From the NCBI RefSeq assembly GCF_004795745.1, contig NZ_SDGV01000016.1, forward strand, positions 38,117-102,116: DNA of 64,000 nt, in the 5' to 3' direction. How positions within the stretch are numbered: position 1 is the first letter of the stretch; every line of letters starts with the position of its first letter. Source of the stretch: Vagococcus silagei (GTDB taxonomy: Bacteria > Bacillota > Bacilli > Lactobacillales > Vagococcaceae). The notes under the pieces are model-generated. The model was not told the DNA's origin and searched no databases. It saw nothing but the letters and a program-made list of their open reading frames with translations. The position numbers and the translations under genes are program-made. This document shows, one piece after another, positions 1 to 8,025 of this stretch.

Positions 1-148
1 TAAATGAAAAGACCATAAAACTACGCCAAAAATTGAAATAACCATGTTTTCGATACTGATATAATGTCCACGGAACTGTTCCTAAAAATGCGAGCATCGT
101 AAAAGCAAAGACAGCCATCAATATAGGTTGTAAATAGGCACTTAACAT
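1..148 (-). CDS. VanZ-like membrane protein, N-terminal part only
   Basis: The gene runs off the left edge; only its first 49 codons are visible. The start is the ATG at 148, preceded by a clear AAAGGAGTGGGG ribosome site. The visible residues begin MLSAYLQPILMAVFAF, form one hydrophobic segment, and continue with a TVPWTLYQYRKHGYF stretch. That layout (N-terminal helix, then tyrosine-rich 'YQYRKHGY') resembles VanZ-family proteins of Firmicutes, which are small polytopic membrane proteins of mostly unknown role. It lies downstream of the ABC importer genes in the same direction, with a 24-bp gap, so it may be co-transcribed with them. The family call is made on little sequence. Confidence 0.5.
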   Translation of the reverse strand, partial: MLSAYLQPILMAVFAFTMLAFLGTVPWTLYQYRKHGYFNFWRSFMVFSF

Positions 149-172
149 TTCCCCACTCCTTTTCTTGTTCAC

Positions 173-925
173 TTAACTGTATTTACGCCACTTTAACAAA
201 TTAGACTCTAACTTGTCAATCAGTATAAAAAGCATAAACGAGCATAAACTTAAAACAATAATACCACTATACATATCTAAATAGTCCAACCTACTCCAAG
301 CATCCATAATAAAATAGCCTAAGCCATATTGTGTGCCGTAAACTTCTGTAAAAAATAGAATTGCAATTGCAGTTCCAAGTGCGATTCGAATGGCATTTAA
401 GACAGAAGCAAGTGCATTAGGTAACGTAATATCTTGGAACATTTGCCACTCTGAAGCACCTAACACCTGATAATTTTCATAATAACGCTCAGGAATAGTT
501 TTTACGCCATCACGAACAGATAAAATCACCTGAAAAACAACGATTAAAGTAATTAGAATAATTTTAGACATATCACCTAAACCAAACAGCAACATAATAA
601 TTGGCAACAACGCAATCTTAGGAATTGGATAGGTTAAATACACAACGGGATCTAAGTAATCATTAACTTTAGGAAAACGCCCCATCAAAAGCCCAATTGG
701 CGTACCAATAATGACTGCAAGAAAGATTCCCCAAAAGAGACGGACAAAACTATTGTAAATATGAAAACTCATCTCGTGATTTTCTTGCAGCAAAAGGTGC
801 TGATAAACTTGCCATGGCGATGGCAAAATAGGGAGTTGCAGTATCGTACTCCCAATCCACCAAAAAAGATTTAAAACAAGGAAAGCAACTAAAATCGAGA
901 GCCATTTTTTATTCCCTAATCGCAT
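173..925 (-). CDS. ABC transporter permease, NitT/TauT (SsuC/TauC) type
   Basis: Inner-membrane subunit of an importer for a small organic substrate such as a sulfonate, a thiamine precursor or similar. The 250 residues hold about six hydrophobic segments, and the EAA-type cytoplasmic loop that contacts the ATPase is visible around residues 150-170 (NYQVLGASEWQMFQDITLP). Length is normal for this binding-protein-dependent transport family. The start codon overlaps the last 10 bases of the upstream ATPase gene, so the two are translationally coupled in an operon reading binding protein, ATPase, permease. The substrate cannot be deduced from sequence alone; no riboswitch is visible upstream of the operon to hint at it. 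Confidence 0.85.
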   Translation of the reverse strand: MRLGNKKWLSILVAFLVLNLFWWIGSTILQLPILPSPWQVYQHLLLQENHEMSFHIYNSFVRLFWGIFLAVIIGTPIGLLMGRFPKVNDYLDPVVYLTYPIPKIALLPIIMLLFGLGDMSKIILITLIVVFQVILSVRDGVKTIPERYYENYQVLGASEWQMFQDITLPNALASVLNAIRIALGTAIAILFFTEVYGTQYGLGYFIMDAWSRLDYLDMYSGIIVLSLCSFMLFILIDKLESNLLKWRKYS

Positions 926-1665
926 GAATGACGCAACTCCTCTCGAATTAAATCACTGAGCTGAAAGCGTTCAAGCAATTTTTCAGATTGTGTGATGCGT
1001 TGATGCCAAAAAGGATTTTCCCAAATCTTTGAAACAGTTGCGGGATTACCTGCCAACAGGAAAATACGATGGCCTAAAAACAAGGCCTCATCAACATCAT
1101 GCGTAATAACCACTGTCGGTACTGGCTGTTGCTGCCATTGCGTCACAAAAAGATCTTGTGTTTTTTCGCGCGTTAAGGCATCCAAAGCCGAAAATGGTTC
1201 ATCTAAAAACAAGAGATTTGGATCTAATAACAACGCTCGAGCTATCGAGACTCTTTGAGCCTGACCACCGCTAAGTTGTCCAGGAAACAAGTTTTCCAAT
1301 TCGACCAATCCCAATTCCAAAACCAACTGATGATAATGTTGCATTATCTCAGATGAGAGTTTACTTTGTTTTAGTTTTACTGCTGAGAAAATGTTTTGTT
1401 TAACGGTTTGCCATGGAAGCAAACCGTAATTTTGCGGAATCCATCCAATCGTCTGCGTTTTCGGAGAGAGCGGGGCCTCATTCAATAAAACCTCGCCGTG
1501 ATTAAACGGTATTAAGCCCATCATGCCTTTAATAAGTGAAGATTTTCCCGTCCCACTTGGACCAATAATAGCAATCACTTCATTCACTTGTACTGAAAAT
1601 GAAGTCGATGATAAAATTGGCCTTGTTTCAAATGATAATGTCACTTCTTTTACTTCCAGCATCAT
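916..1665 (-). CDS. ABC transporter ATPase, NitT/TauT (SsuB/TauB) type
   Basis: Nucleotide-binding subunit of the importer formed with the flanking permease and lipoprotein. Walker A is GPSGTGKSS (residues 35-43), the Q-loop lies in WIPQNYGLLPW, the signature is LSGGQAQRVSIARAL, Walker B is LLFLDEPFSALD, and the switch histidine is in VITHD. All catalytic residues are intact, and 249 residues is normal for the family. The LLPW after the Q-loop is typical of SsuB/TauB/ThiY-class ATPases rather than of amino-acid ATPases. It starts 10 bp after the lipoprotein gene ends. The ATGATG start leaves two possible initiating methionines behind a GGAGT site. Confidence 0.88.
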   Translation of the reverse strand: MMLEVKEVTLSFETRPILSSTSFSVQVNEVIAIIGPSGTGKSSLIKGMMGLIPFNHGEVLLNEAPLSPKTQTIGWIPQNYGLLPWQTVKQNIFSAVKLKQSKLSSEIMQHYHQLVLELGLVELENLFPGQLSGGQAQRVSIARALLLDPNLLFLDEPFSALDALTREKTQDLFVTQWQQQPVPTVVITHDVDEALFLGHRIFLLAGNPATVSKIWENPFWHQRITQSEKLLERFQLSDLIREELRHSCD

Positions 1666-1675
1666 TTTGACTCCT

Positions 1676-2635
1676 TTATTTTTCCGCTAATAGTGGATTT
1701 AGTACATCACTAACTTGCCACTTTTCTGTATAAATACCTTGAGCAGCTGACCATTCAAAAGCTGATTTTAATTGTTTTTCATCCACTTGTTTGGCATGTT
1801 CATAATTCGGTAAACTCACCTTGTCTTTAACTTGTTTTGAAAAGCCAATGTTCTTTTCTAATACATCATAAAATTCTGTCATATCATGCTTTTCTAGATA
1901 ATCAACCCCTTGATTGTAAGCACGATAAAAAGCTTGAATTGCAGCTTTATTTTCTTTTAAGCTTTTTTCTGAGAAAGCAAAAACTGTTGTTTGTATATCT
2001 AATTTTTGACTATCCGCTAATTCCATCATACCATTCGCGATACCAATCGTACGAAACGGTTCTGGAACAACGGTGGCAGCGATTTTTTTATTCTGTAACA
2101 ACTCCATTCGAACAGGAATTTGTGGTACTTCTTCAAACCCTAAATCTTCCACAAAAAGTCCTTCTGTTTGAACAGCTTGATCTAAAAAGTAGTAAGGTGC
2201 TTGATTTTTGGCATAACCTACTTTTTTTCCTTTCAAATCTTTTAACGTTTTAACGGCTGGATCATTTGTTAAAATTGAAAAATTCCCACTAGATTGACTA
2301 GTAATTTGAATCGGTAATTTTCCAGCACGATATGTACTCACAGCGATTAAATCTGAATTAGCTCCATCTAAATGACCACTAGATAATGCTGCATCTCGAT
2401 CTTTCGGTGATTTAAAACGCTGTAAATCTAAATTTAATCCTTGCTCTTTAAAGTAACCTTCTTTTTCTGCTATATATACAGGTAAACTGTCAACTGCTGG
2501 CATTGCACCAAAACTAAGTTCCAGTTTTTCCTCACTTTTTTGTTTCGTTTTTTCTTCTTTAGGTTGTGTTGTACAACCAACCAATAATGTCCCCACGCTA
2601 ACTGAAATTAACGCTAGTAGTAATTTTTTGTGCAT
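1676..2635 (-). CDS. ABC transporter substrate-binding lipoprotein (SsuA/THI5-like)
   Basis: Membrane-anchored receptor of the importer. A signal peptide ends in a lipobox, LLVGC, with the lipidated cysteine at residue 21, followed by a charged linker. The mature part starts LSFGAMPAVDSLPVYIAEKEGYF, the usual opening of NMT1/THI5-like and sulfonate-binding proteins (the 'xVYIAxxxGYFxxxGL' pattern). At 319 residues it is normal length. It is the first gene of the operon, with GGGAGG well placed before the ATG. The ligand is unknown; aromatic sulfonates, taurine or a thiamine precursor are the family options. Confidence 0.85.
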   Translation of the reverse strand: MHKKLLLALISVSVGTLLVGCTTQPKEEKTKQKSEEKLELSFGAMPAVDSLPVYIAEKEGYFKEQGLNLDLQRFKSPKDRDAALSSGHLDGANSDLIAVSTYRAGKLPIQITSQSSGNFSILTNDPAVKTLKDLKGKKVGYAKNQAPYYFLDQAVQTEGLFVEDLGFEEVPQIPVRMELLQNKKIAATVVPEPFRTIGIANGMMELADSQKLDIQTTVFAFSEKSLKENKAAIQAFYRAYNQGVDYLEKHDMTEFYDVLEKNIGFSKQVKDKVSLPNYEHAKQVDEKQLKSAFEWSAAQGIYTEKWQVSDVLNPLLAEK

Positions 2636-2698
2636 TACTTAATCCTCCCATAGTACTAATAATTTTGACACGCTTTTCATTATACAACAAAAAAAAGA

Positions 2699-2737
2699 AG
2701 GGTCGTAGTAAAACGCAACTAGCTTTACTATGACCCT
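2699..2737 (-). terminator. Rho-independent terminator
   Basis: A 14-bp imperfect stem (AGGGTCATAGTAAA with TTTACTACGACCCT on the minus strand) is followed by TTCTTTTTTTT. It would stop transcripts entering from about 2.74-3.28 kb before the ABC importer operon, although no intact gene ends there. Confidence 0.7.
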
Positions 2738-2739
2738 AC

Positions 2740-3260
2740 TATTATTTAAGCAACTACTAAGCTGATACTGGTTGAAAATTAAATCTTCCCCTGTTTGAAT
2801 TACTAGCAGTCTTCAAACCATCTCGCATTTGGATGCCCCAAAGCTTGATAAAACATAAGAATTGTTTCACTAGCAGCACCTACCTTTAAAACACTTTTTA
2901 GTATTACATTTATAAATAAAATACTTTAATACTTGTAACGATGTAAATTCTTAATGCCCAGGAATGCAACAATACGTGCTTTCTTTGCGACTCAGGTTAC
3001 TTTAGCATCCAAACTTATCATATCAACAAGCCTTTAATTCGTGTATCTATATAAATAGCAACATCTTATCTAGTAGACTATCTGCATAAATGGGATGAAA
3101 CTTTCGCGAATTGTTTAAAAACCATGCAGTAGATAAATCACGTTGCTAATCTATATCTTTCTTCACTTTTATTGTACCAATATTCTGAATAAATAACAAT
3201 ATTTTTATTAAAATACACAAAAATTAAGAGATTCTTAATGAATCTCTCTCTAGATACAAT
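2740..3260. other. Gene-free stretch, possibly decayed coding sequence
   Basis: No intact gene is present. On the minus strand a 40-codon open stretch ends at about 2760 and reads in part FIKLWGIQMRDGLKTA then NRGRFNFQPVSA, with protein-like composition but no usable start. A second fragment near 2940-3030 reads KKARIVAFLGIKNLHRY after a stop. The strand-specific terminator at 2699-2737 would suit a gene that once ended here. I cannot name the ancestral gene; a mobile-element remnant is possible. Confidence 0.35.
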
Positions 3261-3283
3261 TCTTATAACAAAACACTTGATTT

Positions 3284-3505
3284 TTATCTACTGTAGCTTT
3301 TCTTTTGTTTCATTTTATAAACAATAAACCCAAAAACAAGTCCGAGAATTCCTACAAATATAAATAACATACCCACTGGAATTAAAAAGAAATACGGTTC
3401 ATACAATATACCTGAAGCTAATACTTCACTTGGTGCAAATGATGCCCCAATCAAACTAAATATTCCCAGACAAATAATAATAAGTGCCATTTTAATTACT
3501 TTCAT
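3284..3505 (-). CDS. DUF3955 small membrane protein
   Basis: A 73-residue protein with two hydrophobic segments (about residues 5-30 and 38-64) and a basic C-terminus. The central ILYEPYFFLIPVGMLFIFVG matches the 'GxLxEPFFLIPxGxLFxFxG' core of the DUF3955 family of small Firmicutes membrane proteins. Function is unknown. It stands alone between decayed sequence and a MerR gene; its start has only a weak ribosome site (TTGGAT). The family assignment is from memory of the motif. Confidence 0.65.
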   Translation of the reverse strand: MKVIKMALIIICLGIFSLIGASFAPSEVLASGILYEPYFFLIPVGMLFIFVGILGLVFGFIVYKMKQKKSYSR

Positions 3506-3617
3506 TTTTTATCCAACTTTCTATTTTTAATAGACTTATCTTACTTCATCACGTGATGTTTATCAATATATTTTTATTGTTTTACGATAAATTTAATTTT
3601 TGTTAAAATATATTAAA

Positions 3618-3653
3618 AACTTCCCTGAAACGAATTTATCGTTACGGGAAGTT
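3618..3653 (-). terminator. Terminator of the TipA-like regulator gene
   Basis: The minus strand reads AACTTCCCGTAACG, loop, CGTTTCAGGGAAGTT, then TTTTAATATATTT, just after the stop codon of the gene at 3658. Confidence 0.75.
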
Positions 3654-3657
3654 TCCT

Positions 3658-4407
3658 TCAACAAGTAAATTCAGAAATGATATTAACCAACTCTTCAACA
3701 TATTTATGATGTTTATTATTATAATATTTGGCAAAGCGATCATCAGCTAAATACATTTGCGCTAGACCAAAATGAGCGTTCTTAGAATAACTTGGCCAAG
3801 TATAGCAAAGCCATTTTTTATGCGTTTCATATATTTGTTGACGCAGTCTATCATCGCCCTCATCTAAATATGTGATCATCAATTGATCTAATTGCTTTTC
3901 TGTTTCCTGCATCTCGTGGTAATCTGCTTCTGATAAATTTTGATACTTTCTATTGGACTGATCAATGACTTCATCGCTATATTTTTGCCGAATTTCTGGA
4001 CCATATTTCTCTTCATTTGCATTAATTTCTGTTTCTTTTAAATACTTAAATTTTTCTTCTTGAGACATCGTGATTCCTCCCTGATAATTTTTCAAGGTAT
4101 GACGAAGCATTGTTAATGACCTATCAATTTCAGCTCTTTGTTTTAATAGTTGTCGTTCTTGCTCTTTTAATACAATTGACACATCATATTTTGGACTCAT
4201 TAAAATGGTTTGAATATCTGCCAAAGCTAGACCCAACTTGCGATATGTCAAAATTTGTTGCAATTGATCTAATTCTAGTTCGGTGTAAAATCGATAGCCT
4301 GCATCATTGACTCTACTCGGTTTTAGCAAATCAATTTGATCATAATATCTTAGTGTTCGTGTACTAACATTCGCCAGTAACGCCACTTCTTTAATTGTCA
4401 TTTCCAT
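3658..4407 (-). CDS. MerR-family regulator with TipAS-type drug-binding domain
   Basis: A transcription activator of the TipA/Mta class, in which a C-terminal helical domain binds large cyclic antibiotics or other drugs and remodels a long-spacer promoter. Residues 1-70 form the MerR winged helix (IKEVALLANVSTRTLRYYDQ, then GYRFYTELELDQLQQILTY). A coiled linker follows (residues 80-110). The C-terminal half from about residue 115 (EEKFKYLKETEINANEEKYG and later LAQMYLADDRFAKYYNN) is typical of TipAS domains. The 249 residues match Mta and TipAL. The only nearby candidate target is itself; its promoter has MerR architecture. The adjacent HAAS/PadR genes are upstream in the same direction, separated by 49 bp. 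Confidence 0.88.
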   Translation of the reverse strand: MEMTIKEVALLANVSTRTLRYYDQIDLLKPSRVNDAGYRFYTELELDQLQQILTYRKLGLALADIQTILMSPKYDVSIVLKEQERQLLKQRAEIDRSLTMLRHTLKNYQGGITMSQEEKFKYLKETEINANEEKYGPEIRQKYSDEVIDQSNRKYQNLSEADYHEMQETEKQLDQLMITYLDEGDDRLRQQIYETHKKWLCYTWPSYSKNAHFGLAQMYLADDRFAKYYNNKHHKYVEELVNIISEFTC

Positions 4408-4429
4408 TACTTCATCCTCCTCACTTATC

Positions 4430-4460
4430 AGCTTAAGGGTTTACGTCGCGTCAAAGTCAA
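4430..4460 (-). promoter_or_regulatory. MerR-type promoter, 19-bp spacer
   Basis: On the minus strand TTGACT (4460-4455) and TAAGCT (4435-4430) are 19 bp apart. The spacer carries an imperfect dyad (TTTGACGCG / CGTAAA), as expected for activation by a TipA/Mta-type regulator. It overlaps the end of the upstream membrane-protein gene and drives the regulator gene at 3658. Confidence 0.6.
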
Positions 4461-5299
4461 CTCTCTTTTTTCATTTGCGAACGCGTGAATATCACATAAA
4501 AAATATTAGCAACAATTAAAATACCAACAATCCAAATCATACCGCTTCTTCCACTTAGCAAGTTAGCCGTTTGTGGCAATCTTTGTATCAACCCTAAAGC
4601 ACCAAAAGCAAATACCATAATCAACATACTATAAAACTCTTTTTGTTTTTTTATTAATACAAAACCACTGATACCAAATGTTAAAACTAAAATCAAAACA
4701 ATATCTAATGGATATGGTATTGGAATCATCATCAATGCGGGTGTAAATTTAGCAATGACAACATAAAGAGAAATAACAACTGTTGCCACAAGCCACATGG
4801 CAAGAAACTCTATTTTTTTATTCTTCTTCAACGGGTGCGATTCTTTTAAATAGATCGAACGATGCATCAGAAAAAATGTTAGTTGAACAACCAGTACTGA
4901 AAACAACCCCATTACGAGATACGTTAGGACATTTAATTGTAACGCTCCCTTACCCGATAAATCGGTTAACAGCTTGATTAACCACATAATACTCATTAAA
5001 TATAAACTTAAATTAACTCTTTTTTTCATAGATTCTTTAGGTAGCTCTCGGATTAATTCATTGCCCAATTTTTGTGGATCTTTGCCGTAAAAATGTTGCG
5101 CCGTTTCTTGATTGCTTTGTGCTTCCAAAATATCTGTTAGGATCATATATACTTGTTCGTTCACAGCTCTCTCATCATAAAACAATCCCGCGGTGATGAG
5201 ATAAGTACGTAAATCACTAAAGTATTGACGATTCACATCATTTAATTGATCCTCAAATTGATTAGTTAAATTGCGATAGTAAGTTGCCTTATCTTTCAT
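4457..5299 (-). CDS. HAAS-domain membrane protein paired with PadR regulator (DUF1129-like)
   Basis: The 280 residues start with a soluble helical region (about 1-95, including YFSDLRTYLITAGLFYDERA), which resembles the HAAS signalling helix domain found next to PadR regulators. Six or so hydrophobic segments follow (about residues 100-270). Such proteins are thought to pass membrane signals to their partner PadR repressor; the transported or sensed ligand is unknown. The gene overlaps the PadR gene by 11 bp, so the two are co-translated. The best family fit I can give is the DUF1129/HAAS group. Confidence 0.6.
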   Translation of the reverse strand: MKDKATYYRNLTNQFEDQLNDVNRQYFSDLRTYLITAGLFYDERAVNEQVYMILTDILEAQSNQETAQHFYGKDPQKLGNELIRELPKESMKKRVNLSLYLMSIMWLIKLLTDLSGKGALQLNVLTYLVMGLFSVLVVQLTFFLMHRSIYLKESHPLKKNKKIEFLAMWLVATVVISLYVVIAKFTPALMMIPIPYPLDIVLILVLTFGISGFVLIKKQKEFYSMLIMVFAFGALGLIQRLPQTANLLSGRSGMIWIVGILIVANIFYVIFTRSQMKKES

Positions 5300-5624
5300 C
5301 TTTATTCTCCTCCTTCATAATCTGGTTAACATTAACAACCAACGTCTGCCATTGTGCTTTGAATTGAACTAAATAGTCTTGTCCTTCTGGCGTGACATAG
5401 AAATATTTCCGATCAGGCCCCTCTTGAGACGGTTTTAGGCGACTATAAATTAAATCTTGACGTTCTAGTTTTTGTAAGAGTGGGTAGATTGTGCCCCCTA
5501 CCATATTAGGAAATCCATTCTCTTTTAAATACTGTACCAATTCGTAACCATATATTTCTCTTTCACTAATGACCTGTAAAACACAACCATCTAAAACACC
5601 TTTTAACAATTGAGTTTCACTCAT
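5289..5624 (-). CDS. PadR-family transcriptional repressor
   Basis: A 111-residue winged-helix protein. The recognition region reads EREIYGYELVQYLKENGF followed by VGGTIYPLLQKLERQDLI, the hallmark PadR pattern ('GYEL... GTIYPLLxRLE'), and GPDRKYFYVTPEGQDYL forms the wing. This is the short PadR class (PadR-s2). It is first in a two-gene operon with the HAAS membrane protein, behind a strong GGAGGTGG site. It probably represses its own operon. The upstream stretch 5640-5700 has CTACTTTG and TAGTACTGTAAA-like elements but no operator I would defend. Confidence 0.88.
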   Translation of the reverse strand: MSETQLLKGVLDGCVLQVISEREIYGYELVQYLKENGFPNMVGGTIYPLLQKLERQDLIYSRLKPSQEGPDRKYFYVTPEGQDYLVQFKAQWQTLVVNVNQIMKEENKDER

Positions 5625-5746
5625 TGCGCCACCTCCACCACTACTTTGTAATACACACTACTGTAAAAAAAGAATACCACACTTCGACTAGTATGTAAAA
5701 CAAAGTAGCGATAAAAAATAAATTTTAGCACTACTTTTAATCATTA

Positions 5747-6580
5747 TTAATAAACGGGAACTTGCATTCTAATAAACATATTACGATACGCTTGATTAAT
5801 TTGAGGTAACTCATAAATCACCTCACACAGATAATCACCCGCAATTCGTAAACCACGATTCTTTAATTCCGCATTTAATTGTCCCATCTTAACCACTTCT
5901 TCTTCAATTGATCGACAGTACAGAATCGCATAGCGACCTTTCATAATTTTTTTTACATTCGCAAGTTTTGTATTTGGACCATCTACAAAAATAAACATTT
6001 GCCTCGAATCAACGATATTTTTTTCAAAATTACGCCGCTCCAGTAATGAACCTACACGATTAAATTGAGACAATGGTAAGTTTTGTTCAACGACCAATTG
6101 TTTAAACGTTCGTAACGATTGCTCATACTCCTGTTCATTCATTTCATAAATATTATTTTCAACTTGAAAAGGAAAGATATAACGTGTCGGAAAATCAATC
6201 AGTTCAAAGTGTTCCTCATTTACATGATGATGATAGATTTCATTTGCAGCTTGAAACGAATGAATCAGTTGCAATTTTTTCTCAAGCTCTTCTTTTTCCT
6301 CAATTAACTGTCTTTTTTGCTCTTCAACAAGTTGCACTAGAATTTCTGGTCGGTCTTGATTTGATAACAAGCGCGTGATATCTTCTAATGAAAAATCAAA
6401 ATTTTTAAGAAAGTGAATGGTATCCACCATTGAAGACTGCATAATATTGTAATAACGATAATTAGTTTCTGGATCCACATATGCCGGTGTTAACAAGCCG
6501 ATTGATTCATAATATCTTAAAGTTTGAACTGACGTTTTATTTAATTTTGCAAAAACGCCAATTTTAATTAAATTTTCCAT
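5747..6580 (-). CDS. MerR-family regulator with GyrI-like effector domain
   Basis: A multidrug- or metabolite-responsive activator of the BmrR type. The N-terminal MerR helix (LIKIGVFAKLNKTSVQTLRYYE, then NYRYYNIMQSSMVDTIHFLK) is followed by a coiled linker to about residue 105 and a C-terminal effector-binding domain. The start is set at the ATG at 6580, which has AAGGAGAG in place; an upstream in-frame start at 6616 would lie inside the divergent promoter. It faces the dehydrogenase gene at 6668 across a promoter with the 19-bp spacer that MerR proteins act on, so it very likely controls that gene. Confidence 0.87.
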   Translation of the reverse strand: MENLIKIGVFAKLNKTSVQTLRYYESIGLLTPAYVDPETNYRYYNIMQSSMVDTIHFLKNFDFSLEDITRLLSNQDRPEILVQLVEEQKRQLIEEKEELEKKLQLIHSFQAANEIYHHHVNEEHFELIDFPTRYIFPFQVENNIYEMNEQEYEQSLRTFKQLVVEQNLPLSQFNRVGSLLERRNFEKNIVDSRQMFIFVDGPNTKLANVKKIMKGRYAILYCRSIEEEVVKMGQLNAELKNRGLRIAGDYLCEVIYELPQINQAYRNMFIRMQVPVY

Positions 6581-6591
6581 AGAAACTCTCC

Positions 6592-6622
6592 TTGACTCTA
6601 TAGTTACTATAGACATTATACT
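6592..6622 (+). promoter_or_regulatory. MerR-type promoter and operator of the dehydrogenase gene
   Basis: TTGACT (6592-6597) and TATACT (6617-6622) are separated by exactly 19 bp. The spacer holds a perfect dyad, CTATAG-TTA-CTATAG (6598-6612). This is the classical MerR-activated layout and points to the divergent MerR gene as the activator of the gene at 6668. Confidence 0.8.
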
Positions 6623-6667
6623 TCATTTGTGAATAAAAACACAAATAATATCTAGGGGGCATTATCA

Positions 6668-7693
6668 ATGAATAAAGTTAAAGCAGTACAATTAGGTTGC
6701 GGAAAAATGTCTAAAGTTTTAGTCAAATATTTAGTTGATCACGGGGTAGAAATTGTTGGTGCAATTGATCCAAATCCAAGTTTACTAGGTCAAGACCTAG
6801 GAGACTTCGCTGAATTGGGCATGAAAACTGGTGTTAAAATCTCAAATAATACAGAAGAAGTATTAGGCCAATGCGATGCTGATATTGCAATAGTCACTGT
6901 CTTTAGTTATATGCCTGAAATGTATGATATTTTTGAAACAGTTGCTAAACATGGCGTGAATATTATCACAACATGTGAAGAAGCAATCTATCCATGGAAC
7001 ACATCACCAATGGAAACAAACAAATTAGATAAACTTGCCAAAGAACACAATATCACCATTACTGGTAGTGGAATGCAAGATCTTTTTTGGATTAATATGC
7101 CCACATTAATGATGGCTGGCATGAATAACATTAAAAAAATCAAAGGTGCTGTCAGCTACAACGTTGAAGAATACGGCTTAGCTTTGGCTGAAGCACATGG
7201 TGCTGGTTATCCATTAACTAAATTTGAAACAGAAATTGCCCAAGCAGAAAGTTTACCATCATATATGTGGAATGCCGCTGAGGGTATTTGCTCTAAAATG
7301 AATTGGACGATTGCTTCTATTTCGCAAAAGAACGTGCCTTTTACTTTAGATGAAGATGTTTATTCGGAAACATTAGGTCGCACAGTACCTGCTGGGGACG
7401 CAATTGGAATGTCTGCTGTCACAACAATTCACACACATCAAGGTATTGAACTTGAAGTTGAATGTATCGGAAAAATTTATCGAGAAGATGATGGCGATAT
7501 GTGTGATTGGCATATTACTGGCGAACCAGATATGATATTCAGTTTAGAAAAACCAAATACAGTGGCTCATACATGTGCAACAACTGTTAATCGCATTCCA
7601 AATGTGATTAATGCACCGGCTGGATTTGTGACTTGCGATAAGTTAGATACGGCAAACTACCTAACTTACCCAATGCAATTTAATATAAATTAA
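6668..7693 (+). CDS. 2,4-diaminopentanoate dehydrogenase-like oxidoreductase
   Basis: An NAD(P)-dependent amino acid dehydrogenase of the dihydrodipicolinate reductase-like fold. The Rossmann N-terminus is VKAVQLGCGKMSKVLVKYL, followed by EIVGAIDPNP. The middle has SGMQDLFWINMPTLMMAG and the C-terminal domain NAPAGFVTCDKLDTANY, both as in the Ord enzyme of anaerobic ornithine breakdown. The 341 residues are full length for that family. The other ornithine-pathway genes (ornithine aminomutase, OrtAB) are absent from the neighbourhood, so the substrate may be a different diamino or hydroxy-amino acid. Expression appears to be under the divergent MerR/GyrI regulator. Confidence 0.75.
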   Translation: MNKVKAVQLGCGKMSKVLVKYLVDHGVEIVGAIDPNPSLLGQDLGDFAELGMKTGVKISNNTEEVLGQCDADIAIVTVFSYMPEMYDIFETVAKHGVNIITTCEEAIYPWNTSPMETNKLDKLAKEHNITITGSGMQDLFWINMPTLMMAGMNNIKKIKGAVSYNVEEYGLALAEAHGAGYPLTKFETEIAQAESLPSYMWNAAEGICSKMNWTIASISQKNVPFTLDEDVYSETLGRTVPAGDAIGMSAVTTIHTHQGIELEVECIGKIYREDDGDMCDWHITGEPDMIFSLEKPNTVAHTCATTVNRIPNVINAPAGFVTCDKLDTANYLTYPMQFNIN

Positions 7694-7697
7694 TTGA

Positions 7698-7745
7698 AAA
7701 GAACGTATCTATGCCTTAGTTTTTCTGGTCATAGATACGTTCTTT
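7698..7745. terminator. Bidirectional terminator
   Basis: A perfect 16-bp stem (AAAGAACGTATCTATG and its complement) sits between the convergent dehydrogenase and CstR-type genes, with T-rich sequence on both sides. Confidence 0.85.
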
Positions 7746-7752
7746 CGCTATT

Positions 7753-8025
7753 TTATTTTTTTATAATCATCTCTAGTGCATGTTGTAGTCTTTCTTGTTG
7801 TTCCGCTTCATCAACAACTGGATTTTCAAAACAATCAGTTATATTTTCAGCAATCACCAACCCCATTGTCCGATCAATACTTGAACGAACCGCACTAAGC
7901 TGTGTCACGATATCAAAGCAATCTTGACCTTCATCAATCATTTTCTGAATACCACGCATTTGCCCTTCTGCTCGTTTAAGTCGATTTAAAATTTGTTTAC
8001 TACACCCTGCTTTTTCTTTATTCAA
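7753..8025 (-). CDS. cstR: CstR-like persulfide-sensing repressor (CsoR family)
   Basis: An all-helical 90-residue DNA-binding repressor. In copper sensors of this family the metal ligands are Cys36, His61 and Cys65; here residues 36 and 65 are cysteines but residue 61 is asparagine (VIAENITDC). Cys-Asn-Cys is the CstR pattern, which senses persulfides through the two thiols rather than copper. The neighbours (two rhodaneses and a CoA-disulfide reductase-rhodanese fusion) fit sulfide stress. It starts with TTG, behind GGAGGGG, and overlaps the preceding rhodanese gene by 8 bp. An operator-like palindrome lies at the operon promoter (10310-10325). Confidence 0.82.
   Translation of the reverse strand: MNKEKAGCSKQILNRLKRAEGQMRGIQKMIDEGQDCFDIVTQLSAVRSSIDRTMGLVIAENITDCFENPVVDEAEQQERLQHALEMIIKK

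Noticed and set aside
1837..2253. 138-codon plus-strand open frame inside the substrate-binding lipoprotein gene
   Set aside because: The opposite strand encodes an intact lipoprotein with signal peptide and family motifs; the plus frame lacks a ribosome site.
2640..3283. TPP or other riboswitch upstream of the ABC importer
   Set aside because: I looked for conserved thi-box, S-box and T-box cores on the minus strand and saw none; only a terminator and decayed sequence are present.
6581..6616. Twelve-residue N-terminal extension of the MerR regulator at 5747
   Set aside because: It would overlap the promoter of the divergent gene, while the internal ATG at 6580 has AAGGAGAG in place.
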